Origin: Litoditis marina
Lineage: Eukaryota > Nematoda > Chromadorea > Rhabditida > Rhabditidae
Direction of reading: 5' to 3'
NCBI GenBank assembly: GCA_964036275.1
Contig: CAXIWQ010000405.1
Coordinates: 1 to 64,000 of the forward strand
Length of the DNA: 64,000 bases
Below, in pieces: positions 1-10,499 of the stretch. Numbering within the stretch: position 1 is the first letter of the stretch; each line of letters begins with the position of its first letter. The notes beneath the pieces were generated by a model that saw only the letters and a list, made by a program, of their open reading frames with translations, was not told the origin of the DNA and searched no databases. The translations under genes and the position numbers were made by a program.

Positions 1-16
1 TCAAGTCTGTTGCTCC

Positions 17-57
17 CAGCTACAAAAACCTGATACGACAATCTATTCTGTGGCGCA
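17..57 (+). repeat. Subunit A (41 bp) of the trimeric monomer
   Basis: Begins cagctacaaaaa, has atacgac in the middle and ends in ctattctgtggc. By eye it aligns to subunits M and B along its whole length, sharing the CAGCYACA start, an A-rich run, an ACG core, a CTAT-like step and a TCTGTKGC-like end. Its last bases supply the left arm of the hairpin. Confidence 0.8.
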
Positions 58-65
58 CAGCCACA
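49..65. other. Conserved dyad: 6-bp stem, 5-nt loop hairpin at the A/M junction
   Basis: TGTGGC (49-54) and GCCACA (60-65) are exact reverse complements around the loop GCACA. The same palindrome occurs in nearly all monomers. A large subset has loop ACACA instead and keeps the stem. The equivalent junctions between M and B and between B and A lack a perfect stem, so the dyad belongs to one of the three subunit joints. Short dyads are a known property of many centromeric satellites; a function here is inference. Confidence 0.75.
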
Positions 66-102
66 AAAGACAAATTAACGCGGTTATTACCTCTTTGCCT
101 TG
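58..102 (+). repeat. Subunit M (45 bp) of the trimeric monomer
   Basis: Begins cagccacaaaa, contains attaacgcggttat and ends ctctttgcc plus two bases. It is the most diverged of the three subunits but keeps the CAGCYACA start, the ACG-GGTTAT core (compare acggctat in B) and the TCTTTGC end (compare tctgttgc in B). The commonest lineage-diagnostic changes fall here: gacaaattaacg, tacgaattaacg, cacgaaatatcg, tacaaattatcg, tacgatataacg and gacgacttaacg. Confidence 0.75.
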
Positions 103-146
103 CAGCTACAGAAAAAAGTTCATACGGCTATCAAGTCTGTTGCTCC
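103..146 (+). repeat. Subunit B (44 bp) of the trimeric monomer
   Basis: Begins cagctacag, continues with a variable A-tract, then ttcatacggctatcaa and tctgttgctcc. The start matches subunit A over cagctaca and the middle matches A over atacg-ctat. The A-tract here causes most of the 1-bp length changes between monomers, including the 129-bp form in which the tract runs straight into atcatacgg. Confidence 0.8.
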
Positions 147-198
147 CAGCTACAAAAACCTAATACGACTTTATATTCTGTGGCGCACAGCCACAAAA

Positions 199-204
199 GA
201 CACA
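199..204 (+). other. 2-bp insertion marker (gacacaaatt), occurrence 1 of 4
   Basis: Monomers normally read aaaagacaaatt here; this one reads aaaagacacaaatt. The same private insertion is at 6,706, 11,639 and 20,881. The intervals are 6,507, 4,933 and 9,242 bp. The last equals the first plus 2,733 bp plus net single-base indels, which independently supports the block duplication and its internal 2,733-bp expansion. Confidence 0.85.
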
Positions 205-750
205 AATTAACGCGGTTATTGACTCTTTGCCGTGCAGCTACAGGAAAAAGGTTATACGGCTATCAAGTATGTTGCTCCCAGCTACAAAAACCTGATACGA
301 CTATCTATTCTGTGGCGCACAGCCACAAAATACGAATTAACGCGGTTATCGACTCTTTGCCTTGCAGCTACAGAGAACAGTTCATACGGCTATCAAATCT
401 GTTGCTCCCAGCTACAAAAACCTAATACGACAATCTATTCTGTGGCGCACAGCCACAAAACACGAAATATCGCGGTTATCGACTTGTTGGCTTGCAGCTA
501 CAGAGAAAAGTTCATACGGCTATCAAGTCTGTTGCTCCCAGCTACAAAAACCTGATACGACAATCTATTCTGTGGCGCACAGCCACAAAAGACAAATTAA
601 CGCGGTTATTACTTCTTTGCCTTGCAGCTACAGAAAAAAGTTCATACGCCATCAAGTCTGTTGCTCCCAGCTACAAAAACCTAATACGACTTTATATTCT
701 GTGGCGCACAGCCACAAAAGACAAATTAACGCGGTTATTGACTCTTTGCC

Positions 751-3483
751 GTGCAGCTACAGGAAAAAGGTTATACGGCTACCAAGTATGTTGCTCCCAG
801 CTACAAAAACCTAATACGACTATCTATTCTGTGGCGCACAGCCACAAAATACGAATTGACGCGGTTATCGACTCTTTGCCTTGCAGCTACAGAGAACAGT
901 TCATACGGCTATCAAATCTGTTGCTCCCAGCTACAAAAACCTAATACGACAATCTATTCTGTGGCGCACAGCCACAAAATACAAATTATCGCGGTTATCG
1001 ACTTGTTGGCTTGCAGCTACAGAGAAAAGTTCATACGGCTATCAAGTCTGTTGCTCCCAGCTACAAAAACCTAATACGACTATATATTCTGTGGCGCACA
1101 GCCACAAAAGACGAATTAACGCGGTTATTGACTCTTTGCCTCGCAGTTACAGAGAACATTTCATACGGCTATCAAATCTGTTGCTCCCAGCTACAAAAAC
1201 CTAATACGACAATATATTCTGTGGCGCACAGCCACAAAGACGAATTAACGCGGTTATTGACATTTTGACTTGCAGCTACAAAAAAAAATCATACGGCTAT
1301 CAAGTCTGTTGCTTCCAACTACAAAAACATAATACGACTTTATATTCTGTGGCGCACAGCCACAAAATACAAATTAACGCGGTTATTGACTCTTTGCCTT
1401 GCAGTTACAGAGAACATTTCATACGGCTATCAAATCTGTTGCTCCCAGCTACAAAAACCTAATACGACTTTATATTCTGTGGCGCACAGCCACAAAAGAC
1501 AAATTAACGCGGTTATTACCTCTTTGCCTTGCAGCTACAGAAAAAAAAGTTTATACGGCTATCAAGTCTGTTGCTCCCAGCTACAAAAACCTAATACGAC
1601 TTTATATTCTGTGGCGCACAGCCACAAAAGACAAATTAACGCGGTTATTGACTCTTTGCCGTGCAGCTACAGAAAAAAGTTTATATGGCTATCAAGTATG
1701 TTGCTCCCAGCTAGAAAAACCCAATACAACTATCTATTCTGTGGCACACAGCCACAAAATACGATATAACGCGGTTATCGACTCTTTGCCTTGCAGCTAC
1801 AGAAAAAAGTTTATACGGCTATCAAGTCTGTTGCTCATGGCTACAAAAACCTAATACGACTTTATATCCTGTGGCGCACAGCCACAAAAGACAAATTAAC
1901 GCGGTTATTACCTCTTTGCCTTGCAGCTACAGAAAAAAGTTCATACGGCTATCAAGTCTGTTGCTCCCAGCTACAAAAACCTAATACGAATTTATATTCT
2001 GTGGCGCACAGCCACAAAAGACAAATTAACGCGGTTATTGACTCTTTGCCGTGCAGCTACAGGAAAAAGGTTATACGGCTATCAAGTATGTTGCTCCCAG
2101 CTACAAAAACCTGATACGACTATCTATTCTGTGGCGCACAGCCACAAAATACGAATTAACGCGGTTATCGACTCTTTGCCTTGCAGCTACAGAAAAAAAG
2201 TTTATACGGCTATCAAGTCTGTTGCTCCCAGCTACAAAAACCTAATACGACTTTATATTCTGTGGCGCACAGCCACAAAAGACAAATTAACGCGGTTATT
2301 GACTCTTTGCCGTGCAGCTACAGAAAAAAGTTTATATGGCTATCAAGTATGTTGCTCCCAGCTAGAAAAACCCAATACAACTATCTATTCTGTGGCACAC
2401 AGCCACAAAATACGATATAACGCGGTTATCGACTCTTTGCCTTGCAGCTACAGAAAAAAGTTTATACGGCTATCAAGTCTGTTGCTCATGGCTACAAAAA
2501 CCTAATACGACTTTATATCCTGTGGCGCACAGCCACAAAAGACAAATTAACGCGGTTATTACCTCTTTGCCTTGCAGCTACAGAAAAAAGTTCATACGGC
2601 TATCAAGTCTGTTGCTCCCAGCTACAAAAACCTAATACGAATTTATATTCTGTGGCGCACAGCCACAAAAGACAAATTAACGCGGTTATTGACTCTTTGC
2701 CGTGCAGCTACAGGAAAAAGGTTATACGGCTATCAAGTATGTTGCTCCCAGCTACAAAAACCTGATACGACTATCTATTCTGTGGCGCACAGCCACAAAA
2801 TACGAATTAACGCGGTTATCGACTCTTTGCCTTGCAGCTACAGAAAAAAAGTTTATACGGCTATCAAGTCTGTTGCTCCCAGCTACAAAAACCTAATACG
2901 ACTTTATATTCTGTGGCGCACAGCCACAAAAGACAAATTAACGCGGTTATTGACTCTTTGCCGTGCAGCTACAGAAAAAAGTTTATACGGCTATCAAGTC
3001 TGTTGCTCATGGCTACAAAAACCTAATACGACTTTATATCCTGTGGCGCACAGCCACAAAAGACAAATTAACGCGGTTATTACCTCTTTGCCTTGCAGCT
3101 ACAGAAAAAAGTTCATACGGCTATCAAGTCTGTTGCTCCCAGCTACAAAAACCTAATACGAATTTATATTCTGTGGCGCACAGCCACAAAAGACAAATTA
3201 ACGCGGTTATTGACTCTTTGCCGTGCAGCTACAGGAAAAAGGTTATACGGCTATCAAGTATGTTGCTCCCAGCTACAAAAACCTGATACGACTATCTATT
3301 CTGTGGCGCACAGCCACAAAATACGAATTAACGCGGTTATCGACTCTTTGCCTTGCAGCTACAGAAAAAAAGTTTATACGGCTATCAAGTCTGTTGCTCC
3401 CAGCTACAAAAACCTAATACGACTTTATATTCTGTGGCGCACAGCCACAAAAGACAAATTAACGCGGTTATTGACTCTTTGCC
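751..3483 (+). repeat. 2,733-bp 21-monomer higher-order unit, single copy in block 1
   Basis: This stretch corresponds to 12,191-14,923 and again to 14,924-17,656. It occurs once here and twice in tandem in block 2. It contains the short monomer with gacattttgacttg near 1,258 and the ladder of 5-monomer repeats marked by ctcatggctac. Confidence 0.85.
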
Positions 3484-3612
3484 GTGCAGCTACAGAAAAA
3501 GTTTATATGGCTATCAAGTATGTTGCTCCCAGCTAGAAAAACCCAATACAACTATCTATTCTGTGGCACACAGCCCCAAAATACGATATAACGCGGTTAT
3601 CGACTCTTTGCC
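1791..3612 (+). repeat. 5-monomer HOR ladder (651 + 521 + 650 bp)
   Basis: The monomer with gctcatggctac and ttatatcctgtgg begins a repeating set at about 1,791, 2,442, 2,963 and 3,613. The first and third intervals are five monomers. The second is four: the monomer with agctagaaaaaccc and tgtggcacacag is missing from it. The same three-rung ladder with the same loss recurs at 13,231, 13,882 and 14,403, and at 15,964, 16,615 and 17,136. Confidence 0.85.
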
Positions 3613-5695
3613 TTGCAGCTACAGAAAAAAGTTTATACGGCTATCAAGTCTGTTGCTCATGGCTACAAAAACCTAATACGACTTTATATCCTGTGGCGCA
3701 CAGCCACAAAAGACAAATTAACGCGGTTATTACCTCTTTGCCTTGCAGCTACAGAAAAAAGTTCATACGGCTATCAAGTCTGTTGCTCCCAGCTACAAAA
3801 ACCTGATACGACAATCTATTCTGTGGCGCACAGCCACAAAAGACAAATTAACGCGGTTATTACCTCTTTGCCGTGCAGCTACAGGAAAAAGGTTATACGG
3901 CTATCAAGTATGTTGCTCCCAGCTACAAAAACCTGATACGACTATCTATTCTGTGGCGCACAGCCACAAAATACGAATTAACGCGGTTATCGACTCTTTG
4001 CCTTGCAGCTACAGAGAACAGTTCATACGGCTATCAAATCTGTTGCTCCCAGCTACAAAAACCTAATACGACAATCTATTCTGTGGCGCACAGCCACAAA
4101 ACACGAAATATCGCGGTTATCGACTTGTTGGCTTGCAGCTACAGAGAAAAGTTCATACGGCTATCAAGTCTGTTGCTCCCAGCTACAAAAACCTGATACG
4201 ACAATCTATTCTGTGGCGCACAGCCACAAAAGACAAATTAACGCGGTTATTACTTCTTTGCCTTGCAGCTACAGAAAAAAGTTCATACGGCCATCAAGTC
4301 TGTTGCTCCCAGCTACAAAAACCTAATACGACTTTATATTCTGTGGCGCACAGCCACAAAAGACAAATTAACGCGGTTATTGACTCTTTGCCGTGCAGCT
4401 ACAGGAAAAAGGTTATACGGCTACCAAGTATGTTGCTCCCAGCTACAAAAACCTAATACGACTATCTATTCTGTGGCGCACAGCCACAAAATACGAATTG
4501 ACGCGGTTATCGACTCTTTGCCTTGCAGCTACAGAGAACAGTTCATACGGCTATCAAATCTGTTGCTCCCAGCTACAAAAACCTAATACGACAATCTATT
4601 CTGTGGCGCACAGCCACAAAATACAAATTATCGCGGTTATCGACTTGTTGGCTTGCAGCTACAGAGAAAAGTTCATACGGCTATCAAGTCTGTTGCTCCC
4701 AGCTACAAAAACCTAATACGACTATATATTCTGTGGCGCACAGCCACAAAAGACGAATTAACGCGGTTATTGACTCTTTGCCTCGCAGTTACAGAGAACA
4801 TTTCATACGGCTATCAAATCTGTTGCTCCCAGCTAAAAAAACCTAATACGACAATATATTCTGTGGCGCACAGCCACAAAGACGAATTAACGCGGTTATT
4901 GACATTTTGACTTGCAGCTACAAAAAAAAAATCATACGGCTATCAAGTCTGTTGCTTCCAACTACAAAAACATAATACGACTTTATATTCTGTGGCGCAC
5001 AGCCACAAAATACAAATTAACGCGGTTATTGACTCTTTGCCTTGCAGTTACAGAGAACATTTCATACGGCTATCAAATCTGTTGCTCCCAGCTACAAAAA
5101 CCTAATACGACTTTATATTCTGTGGCGCACAGCCACAAAAGACAAATTAACGCGGTTATTACCTCTTTGCCTTGCAGCTACAGAAAAAAAAGTTTATACG
5201 GCTATCAAGTCTGTTGCTCCCAGCTACAAAAACCTAATACGACTTTATATTCTGTGGCGCACAGCCACAAAAGACAAATTAACGCGGTTATTGACTCTTT
5301 GCCGTGCAGCTACAGAAAAAAGTTTATATGGCTATCAAGTATGTTGCTCTCAGCTACAAAAACCTAATACGACTTTATATTCTGTGGCGCACAGCCACAA
5401 AAGACAAATTAACGCGGTTATTACCTCTTTGCCTTGCAGCTACAGAAAAAAAAGTTTATACGGCTATCAAGTATGTTGCTCCCAGCTACAAAAACCTAAT
5501 ACGACTTTATATTCTGTGGCGCACAGCCACAAAAGACAAATTAACGCGGTTATTGACTCTTTGCCGTGCAGCTACAGAAAAAAGTTTATATGGCTATCAA
5601 GTATGTTGCTCCCAGCTAGAAAAACCCAATACAACTATCTATTCTGTGGCACACAGCCACAAAATACGATATAACGCGGTTATCGACTCTTTGCC

Positions 5696-6346
5696 TTGCA
5701 GCTACAGAAAAAAGTTTATACGGCTATCAAGTCTGTTGCTCATGGCTACAAAAACCTAATACGACTTTATATCCTGTGGCGCACAGCCACAAAAGACAAA
5801 TTAACGCGGTTATTACCTCTTTGCCTTGCAGCTACAGAAAAAAGTTCATACGGCTATCAAGTCTGTTGCTCCCAGCTACAAAAACCTAATACGAATTTAT
5901 ATTCTGTGGCGCACAGCCACAAAAGACAAATTAACGCGGTTATTGACTCTTTGCCGTGCAGCTACAGGAAAAAGGTTATACGGCTATCAAGTATGTTGCT
6001 CCCAGCTACAAAAACCTGATACGACTATCTATTCTGTGGCGCACAGCCACAAAATACGAATTAACGCGGTTATCGACTCTTTGCCTTGCAGCTACAGAAA
6101 AAAAGTTTATACGGCTATCAAGTCTGTTGCTCCCAGCTACAAAAACCTAATACGACTTTATATTCTGTGGCGCACAGCCACAAAAGACAAATTAACGCGG
6201 TTATTGACTCTTTGCCGTGCAGCTACAGAAAAAAGTTTATATGGCTATCAAGTATGTTGCTCCCAGCTAGAAAAACCCAATACAACTATCTATTCTGTGG
6301 CACACAGCCCCAAAATACGATATAACGCGGTTATCGACTCTTTGCC
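5696..6346 (+). repeat. 5-monomer HOR copy (651 bp) within block 1
   Basis: This is the same five-monomer set as at 1,791, opened by the ctcatggctac monomer and followed by another such monomer at 6,347. Its agctagaaaaaccc monomer carries the private change cagccccaaaat near 6,305. That change is also found near 3,572, 11,238, 17,745 and 20,480, which groups these five copies as close relatives. Confidence 0.75.
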
Positions 6347-7257
6347 TTGCAGCTACAGAAAAAAGTTTATACGGCTATCAAGTCTGTTGCTCATGGCTAC
6401 AAAAACCTAATACGACTTTATATCCTGTGGCGCACAGCCACAAAAGACAAATTAACGCGGTTATTACCTCTTTGCCTTGCAGCTACAGAAAAAAGTTCAT
6501 ACGGCTATCAAGTCTGTTGCTCCCAGCTACAAAAACCTGATACGACAATCTATTCTGTGGCGCACAGCCACAAAAGACAAATTAACGCGGTTATTACCTC
6601 TTTGCCTTGCAGCTACAGAAAAAAGTTCATACGGCTATCAAGTCTGTTGCTCCCAGCTACAAAAACCTAATACGACTTTATATTCTGTGGCGCACAGCCA
6701 CAAAAGACACAAATTAACGCGGTTATTGACTCTTTGCCGTGCAGCTACAGGAAAAGGTTATACGGCTATCAAGTATGTTGCTCCCAGCTACAAAAACCTG
6801 ATACGACTATCTATTCTGTGGCGCACAGCCACAAAATACGAATTAACGCGGTTATCGACTCTTTGCCTTGCAGCTACAGAGAACAGTTCATACGGCTATC
6901 AAATCTGTTGCTCCCAGCTACAAAAACCTAATACGACAATCTATTCTGTGGCGCACAGCCACAAAACACGAAATATCGCGGTTATCGACTTGTTGGCTTG
7001 CAGCTACAGAGAAAAGTTCATACGGCTATCAAGTCTGTTGCTCCCAGCTACAAAAACCTGATACGACAATCTATTCTGTGGCGCACAGCCACAAAAGACA
7101 AATTAACGCGGTTATTACTTCTTTGCCTTGCAGCTACAGAAAAAAGTTCATACGGCCATCAAATCTGTTGCTCCCAGCTACAAAAACCTAATACGACTTT
7201 ATATTCTGTGGCGCACAGCCACAAAAGACAAATTAACGCGGTTATTGACTCTTTGCC

Positions 7258-8036
7258 GTGCAGCTACAGGAAAAAGGTTATACGGCTACCAAGTATGTTG
7301 CTCCCAGCTACAAAAACCTAATACGACTATCTATTCTGTGGCGCACAGCCACAAAATACGAATTGACGCGGTTATCGACTCTTTGCCTTGCAGCTACAGA
7401 GAACAGTTCATACGGCTATCAAATCTGTTGCTCCCAGCTACAAAAACCTAATACGACAATCTATTCTGTGGCGCACAGCCACAAAATACAAATTATCGCG
7501 GTTATCGACTTGTTGGCTTGCAGCTACAGAGAAAAGTTCATACGGCATCAAGTCTGTTGCTCCCAGCTACAAAAACCTAATACGAATTTATATTCTGTGG
7601 CGCACAGCCACAAAAGACAAATTAACGCGGTTATTGACTCTTTGCCGTGCAGCTACAGGAAAAAGGTTATACGGCTACCAAGTATGTTGCTCCCAGCTAC
7701 AAAAACCTAATACGACTATCTATTCTGTGGCGCACAGCCACAAAATACGAATTGACGCGGTTATCGACTCTTTGCCTTGCAGCTACAGAGAACAGTTCAT
7801 ACGGCTATCAAATCTGTTGCTCCCAGCTACAAAAACCTAATACGACAATCTATTCTGTGGCGCACAGCCACAAAATACAAATTATCGCGGTTATCGACTT
7901 GTTGGCTTGCAGCTACAGAGAAAAGTTCATACGGCCATCAAGTCTGTTGCTCCCAGCTACAAAAACCTAATACGACTATATATTCTGTGGCGCACAGCCA
8001 CAAAAGACGAATTAACGCGGTTATTGACTCTTTGCC
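7258..8036 (+). repeat. Tandem 3-monomer duplication (389-bp offset)
   Basis: The pair of monomers with gctaccaagtatg and tacgaattgacg at 7,258 is repeated at 7,647, together with the next monomer having tacaaattatcg. The offset is 389 rather than 390 bp because one C is missing in tacggcatcaag near 7,545. The equivalent duplication in block 2 (21,434 and 21,824) has offset 390. Neither the 751 nor the 12,191 unit has this duplication. Confidence 0.8.
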
Positions 8037-8171
8037 TCGCAGTTACAGAGAACATTTCATACGGCTATCAAATCTGTTGCTCCCAGCTACAAAAACCTAA
8101 TACGACAATCTATTCTGTGGCGCACAGCCACAAAGACGAATTAACGCGGTTATTGACATTTTGACTTGCAG

Positions 8172-10499
8172 CTACAGAAAAAAAGTTTATACGGCTATCA
8201 AGTCTGTTGCTCCCAGCTACAAAAACCTAATACGACTTTATATTCTGTGGCGCACAGCCACAAGAGACAAATTAACGCGGTTATTGACTCTTTGCCGTGC
8301 AGCTACAGAAAAAAGTTTATATGGCTATCAAGTATGTTGCTCCCAGCTAGAAAAACCTAATACGACAATCTATTCTGTGGCGCACAGCCACAAAATACAA
8401 ATTATCGCGGTTATCGACTTGTTGGCTTGCAGCTACAGAGAAAAGTTCATACGGCTATCAAGTCTGTTGCTCCCAGCTACAAAAACCTGATACGACAATC
8501 TATTCTGTGGCGCACAGCCACAAAGACGAATTAACGCGGTTATTGACATTTTGACTTGCAGCTACAAAAAAAATCATACGGCTATCAAGTCTGTTGCTTC
8601 CAACTACAGAAACATAATACGACAATCTATTCTGTGGCGCACAGCCACAAAACACGAAATATCGCGGTTATCGACTTGTTGGCTTGCAGCTACAGAGAAA
8701 AGTTTATACGGCTATCAAGTCTGTTGCTCCCAGCTACAAAAACCTGATACGACAATCTATTCTGTGGCGCACAGCCACAAACGACAAATTAACGCGGTTA
8801 TTACCTCTTTGCCTTGCAGCTACAGAAAAAAGTTCATACGGCTATCAAATCTGTTGCTCCCAGCTACAAAAACCTAATACGACCATCTATTCTGTGGCGC
8901 ACAGCCACAAAATACAAATTATCGCGGTTATCGACTTGTTGGCTTGCAGCTACCGAGAAAAGTTCATACGGCTAAGAAGTCTGTTGCTCCCAGCTACAAA
9001 AACCTAATACGACTATATATTCTGTGGCGCACAGCCACAAAAGACGAATTAACGCGGTTATTGACTCTTTGCCTCGCAGTTACAGAGAACATTTCATACG
9101 GCTATCAAATCTGTTGCTCCCAGCTACAAAAACCTAATACGACAATCTATTCTGTGGCGCACAGCCACAAAGACGAATTAACGCGGTTATTGACATTTTG
9201 ACTTGCAGCTACAAAAAAAATCATACGGCTATCAAGTCTGTTGCTTCCAACTACAAAAACATAATACGACTTTATATTCTGTGGCGCACAGCCACAAAAT
9301 ACAAATTAACGCGGTTATTGACTCTTTGCCTTGCAGTTACAGAGAACATTTCATACGGCTATCAAATCTGTTGCTCCCAGCTACAAAAACCTAATACGAC
9401 TTTATATTCTGTGGCGCACAGCCACAAAAGACAAATTAACGCGGTTATTACCTCTTTGCCTTGCAGCTACAGAAAAAAAGTTTATACGGCTATCAAGTCT
9501 GTTGCTCCCAGCTACAAAAACCTAATACGACTTTATATTCTGTGGCGCACAGCCACAAAAGACAAATTAACGCGGTTATTGACTCTTTGCCGTGCAGCTA
9601 CAGAAAAAAGTTTATATGGCTATCAAGTATGTTGTTCCCAGCTAGAAAAACCCAATACAACTATCTATTCTGTGGCACACAGCCACAAAATACGATATAA
9701 CGCGGTTATCGACTCTTTGCCTTGCAGCTACAGAAAAAAGTTTATACGGCTATCAAGTCTGTTGCTCATGGCTACAAAAACCTAATACGACTTTGTATCC
9801 TGTGGCGCACAGCCACAAAAGACAAATTAACGCGGTTATTACCTCTTTGCCTTGCAGCTACAGAAAAAAGTTCATACGGCTATCAAGTCTGTTGCTCCCA
9901 GCTACAAAAACCTGATACGACAATCTATTCTGTGGCGCACAGCCGCAAAGACGAATTAACGCGGTTATTGACATTTTGACTTGCAGCTACAAAAAAAAAA
10001 TCATACGGCTATCAAGTCTGTTGCTTCCAACTACAAAAACCTAATACGACTTTATATTCTGTGGCGCACAGCCACAAAAGACAAATTAACGCGGTTATTA
10101 CCTCTTTGCCTTGCAGCTACAGAAAAAAGTTTATACGGCTATCAAGTCTGTTGCTCCCAGCTACAAAAACCTAATACGACTTTATATTCTGTGGCGCACA
10201 GCCACAAAAGACAAATTAACGCGGTTATTGACTCTTTGCCGTGCAGCTACAGAAAAAAGTTTATATGGCTATCAAGTATGTTGCTCCCAGCTAGAAAAAC
10301 CCAATACAAGTATCAATTCTGTGGCACACAGCCACAAAATACGATATAACGCGGTTATCGACTCTTTGCCTTGCAGCTACAGAAAAAAGTTTATACGGCT
10401 ATCAAGTCTGTTGCTCATGGCTACACAAACCTAATACGACTTTATATCCTGTGGCGCACAGCACAAAAGACAAATTAACGCGGTTATTACCTCTTTGCC
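8172..10499 (+). repeat. Rearranged lineage-1 monomers between the two long blocks
   Basis: This stretch has no single long partner. It is a patchwork: 9,198-9,850 follows 1,265-1,920 at an offset near 7,931, while neighbouring monomers come from other HOR positions. It contains four of the short gacattttgacttg monomers (near 8,156, 8,548, 9,192 and 9,970), more than elsewhere over this distance. Private changes include ctaccgagaaaag near 8,952, gctaagaagtctg near 8,972, and a lost C in cgcacagcacaaaag near 10,461. Confidence 0.7.

Larger units (their letters stand above)
17..146 (+). repeat. Reference 130-bp satellite monomer (first complete copy)
   Basis: Phased to begin at the cagctac of gctcccagctac, this copy runs exactly 130 bp to the next equivalent position at 147. 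It holds three subunits, A (17-57), M (58-102) and B (103-146). Length variants elsewhere come from a few places: the A-tract of subunit B (5 to 10 A), the caaaagac/caaagac run at the start of M, and an occasional 2-bp insertion giving gacacaaatt. Confidence 0.95.
1..8172 (+). repeat. Long block copy 1 (lineage 1)
   Basis: Positions 1-3,495 match 11,441-14,935 at an offset of 11,440 bp, and 751-8,172 match 14,924-22,345 at offsets of 14,173 to 14,177 bp. The stepwise offset is explained by single-base differences I can place: a missing G near 648, one fewer A at 3,495-3,499, 8 versus 9 A at 5,184, one fewer A near 6,752 and a missing C near 7,545. Similarity to the second copy stops just after 8,172. 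The start lies outside the window. Confidence 0.85.

Noticed and set aside
17..146. Alpha satellite or a CENP-B box
   Set aside because: The monomer is 130 bp, not 171 bp, and I see no match to the TTCG....A..CGGG core on either strand in the variants I read. The cttcggcttgc form in lineage 3 has TTCG without the rest.
17..146. tRNA-derived SINE or 5S rRNA origin of the monomer
   Set aside because: Neither strand shows a box A/box B pair (no GGTTCGAATCC-like element) or 5S internal-control sequences. The TAGCCGTAT-like string on the minus strand is not enough.
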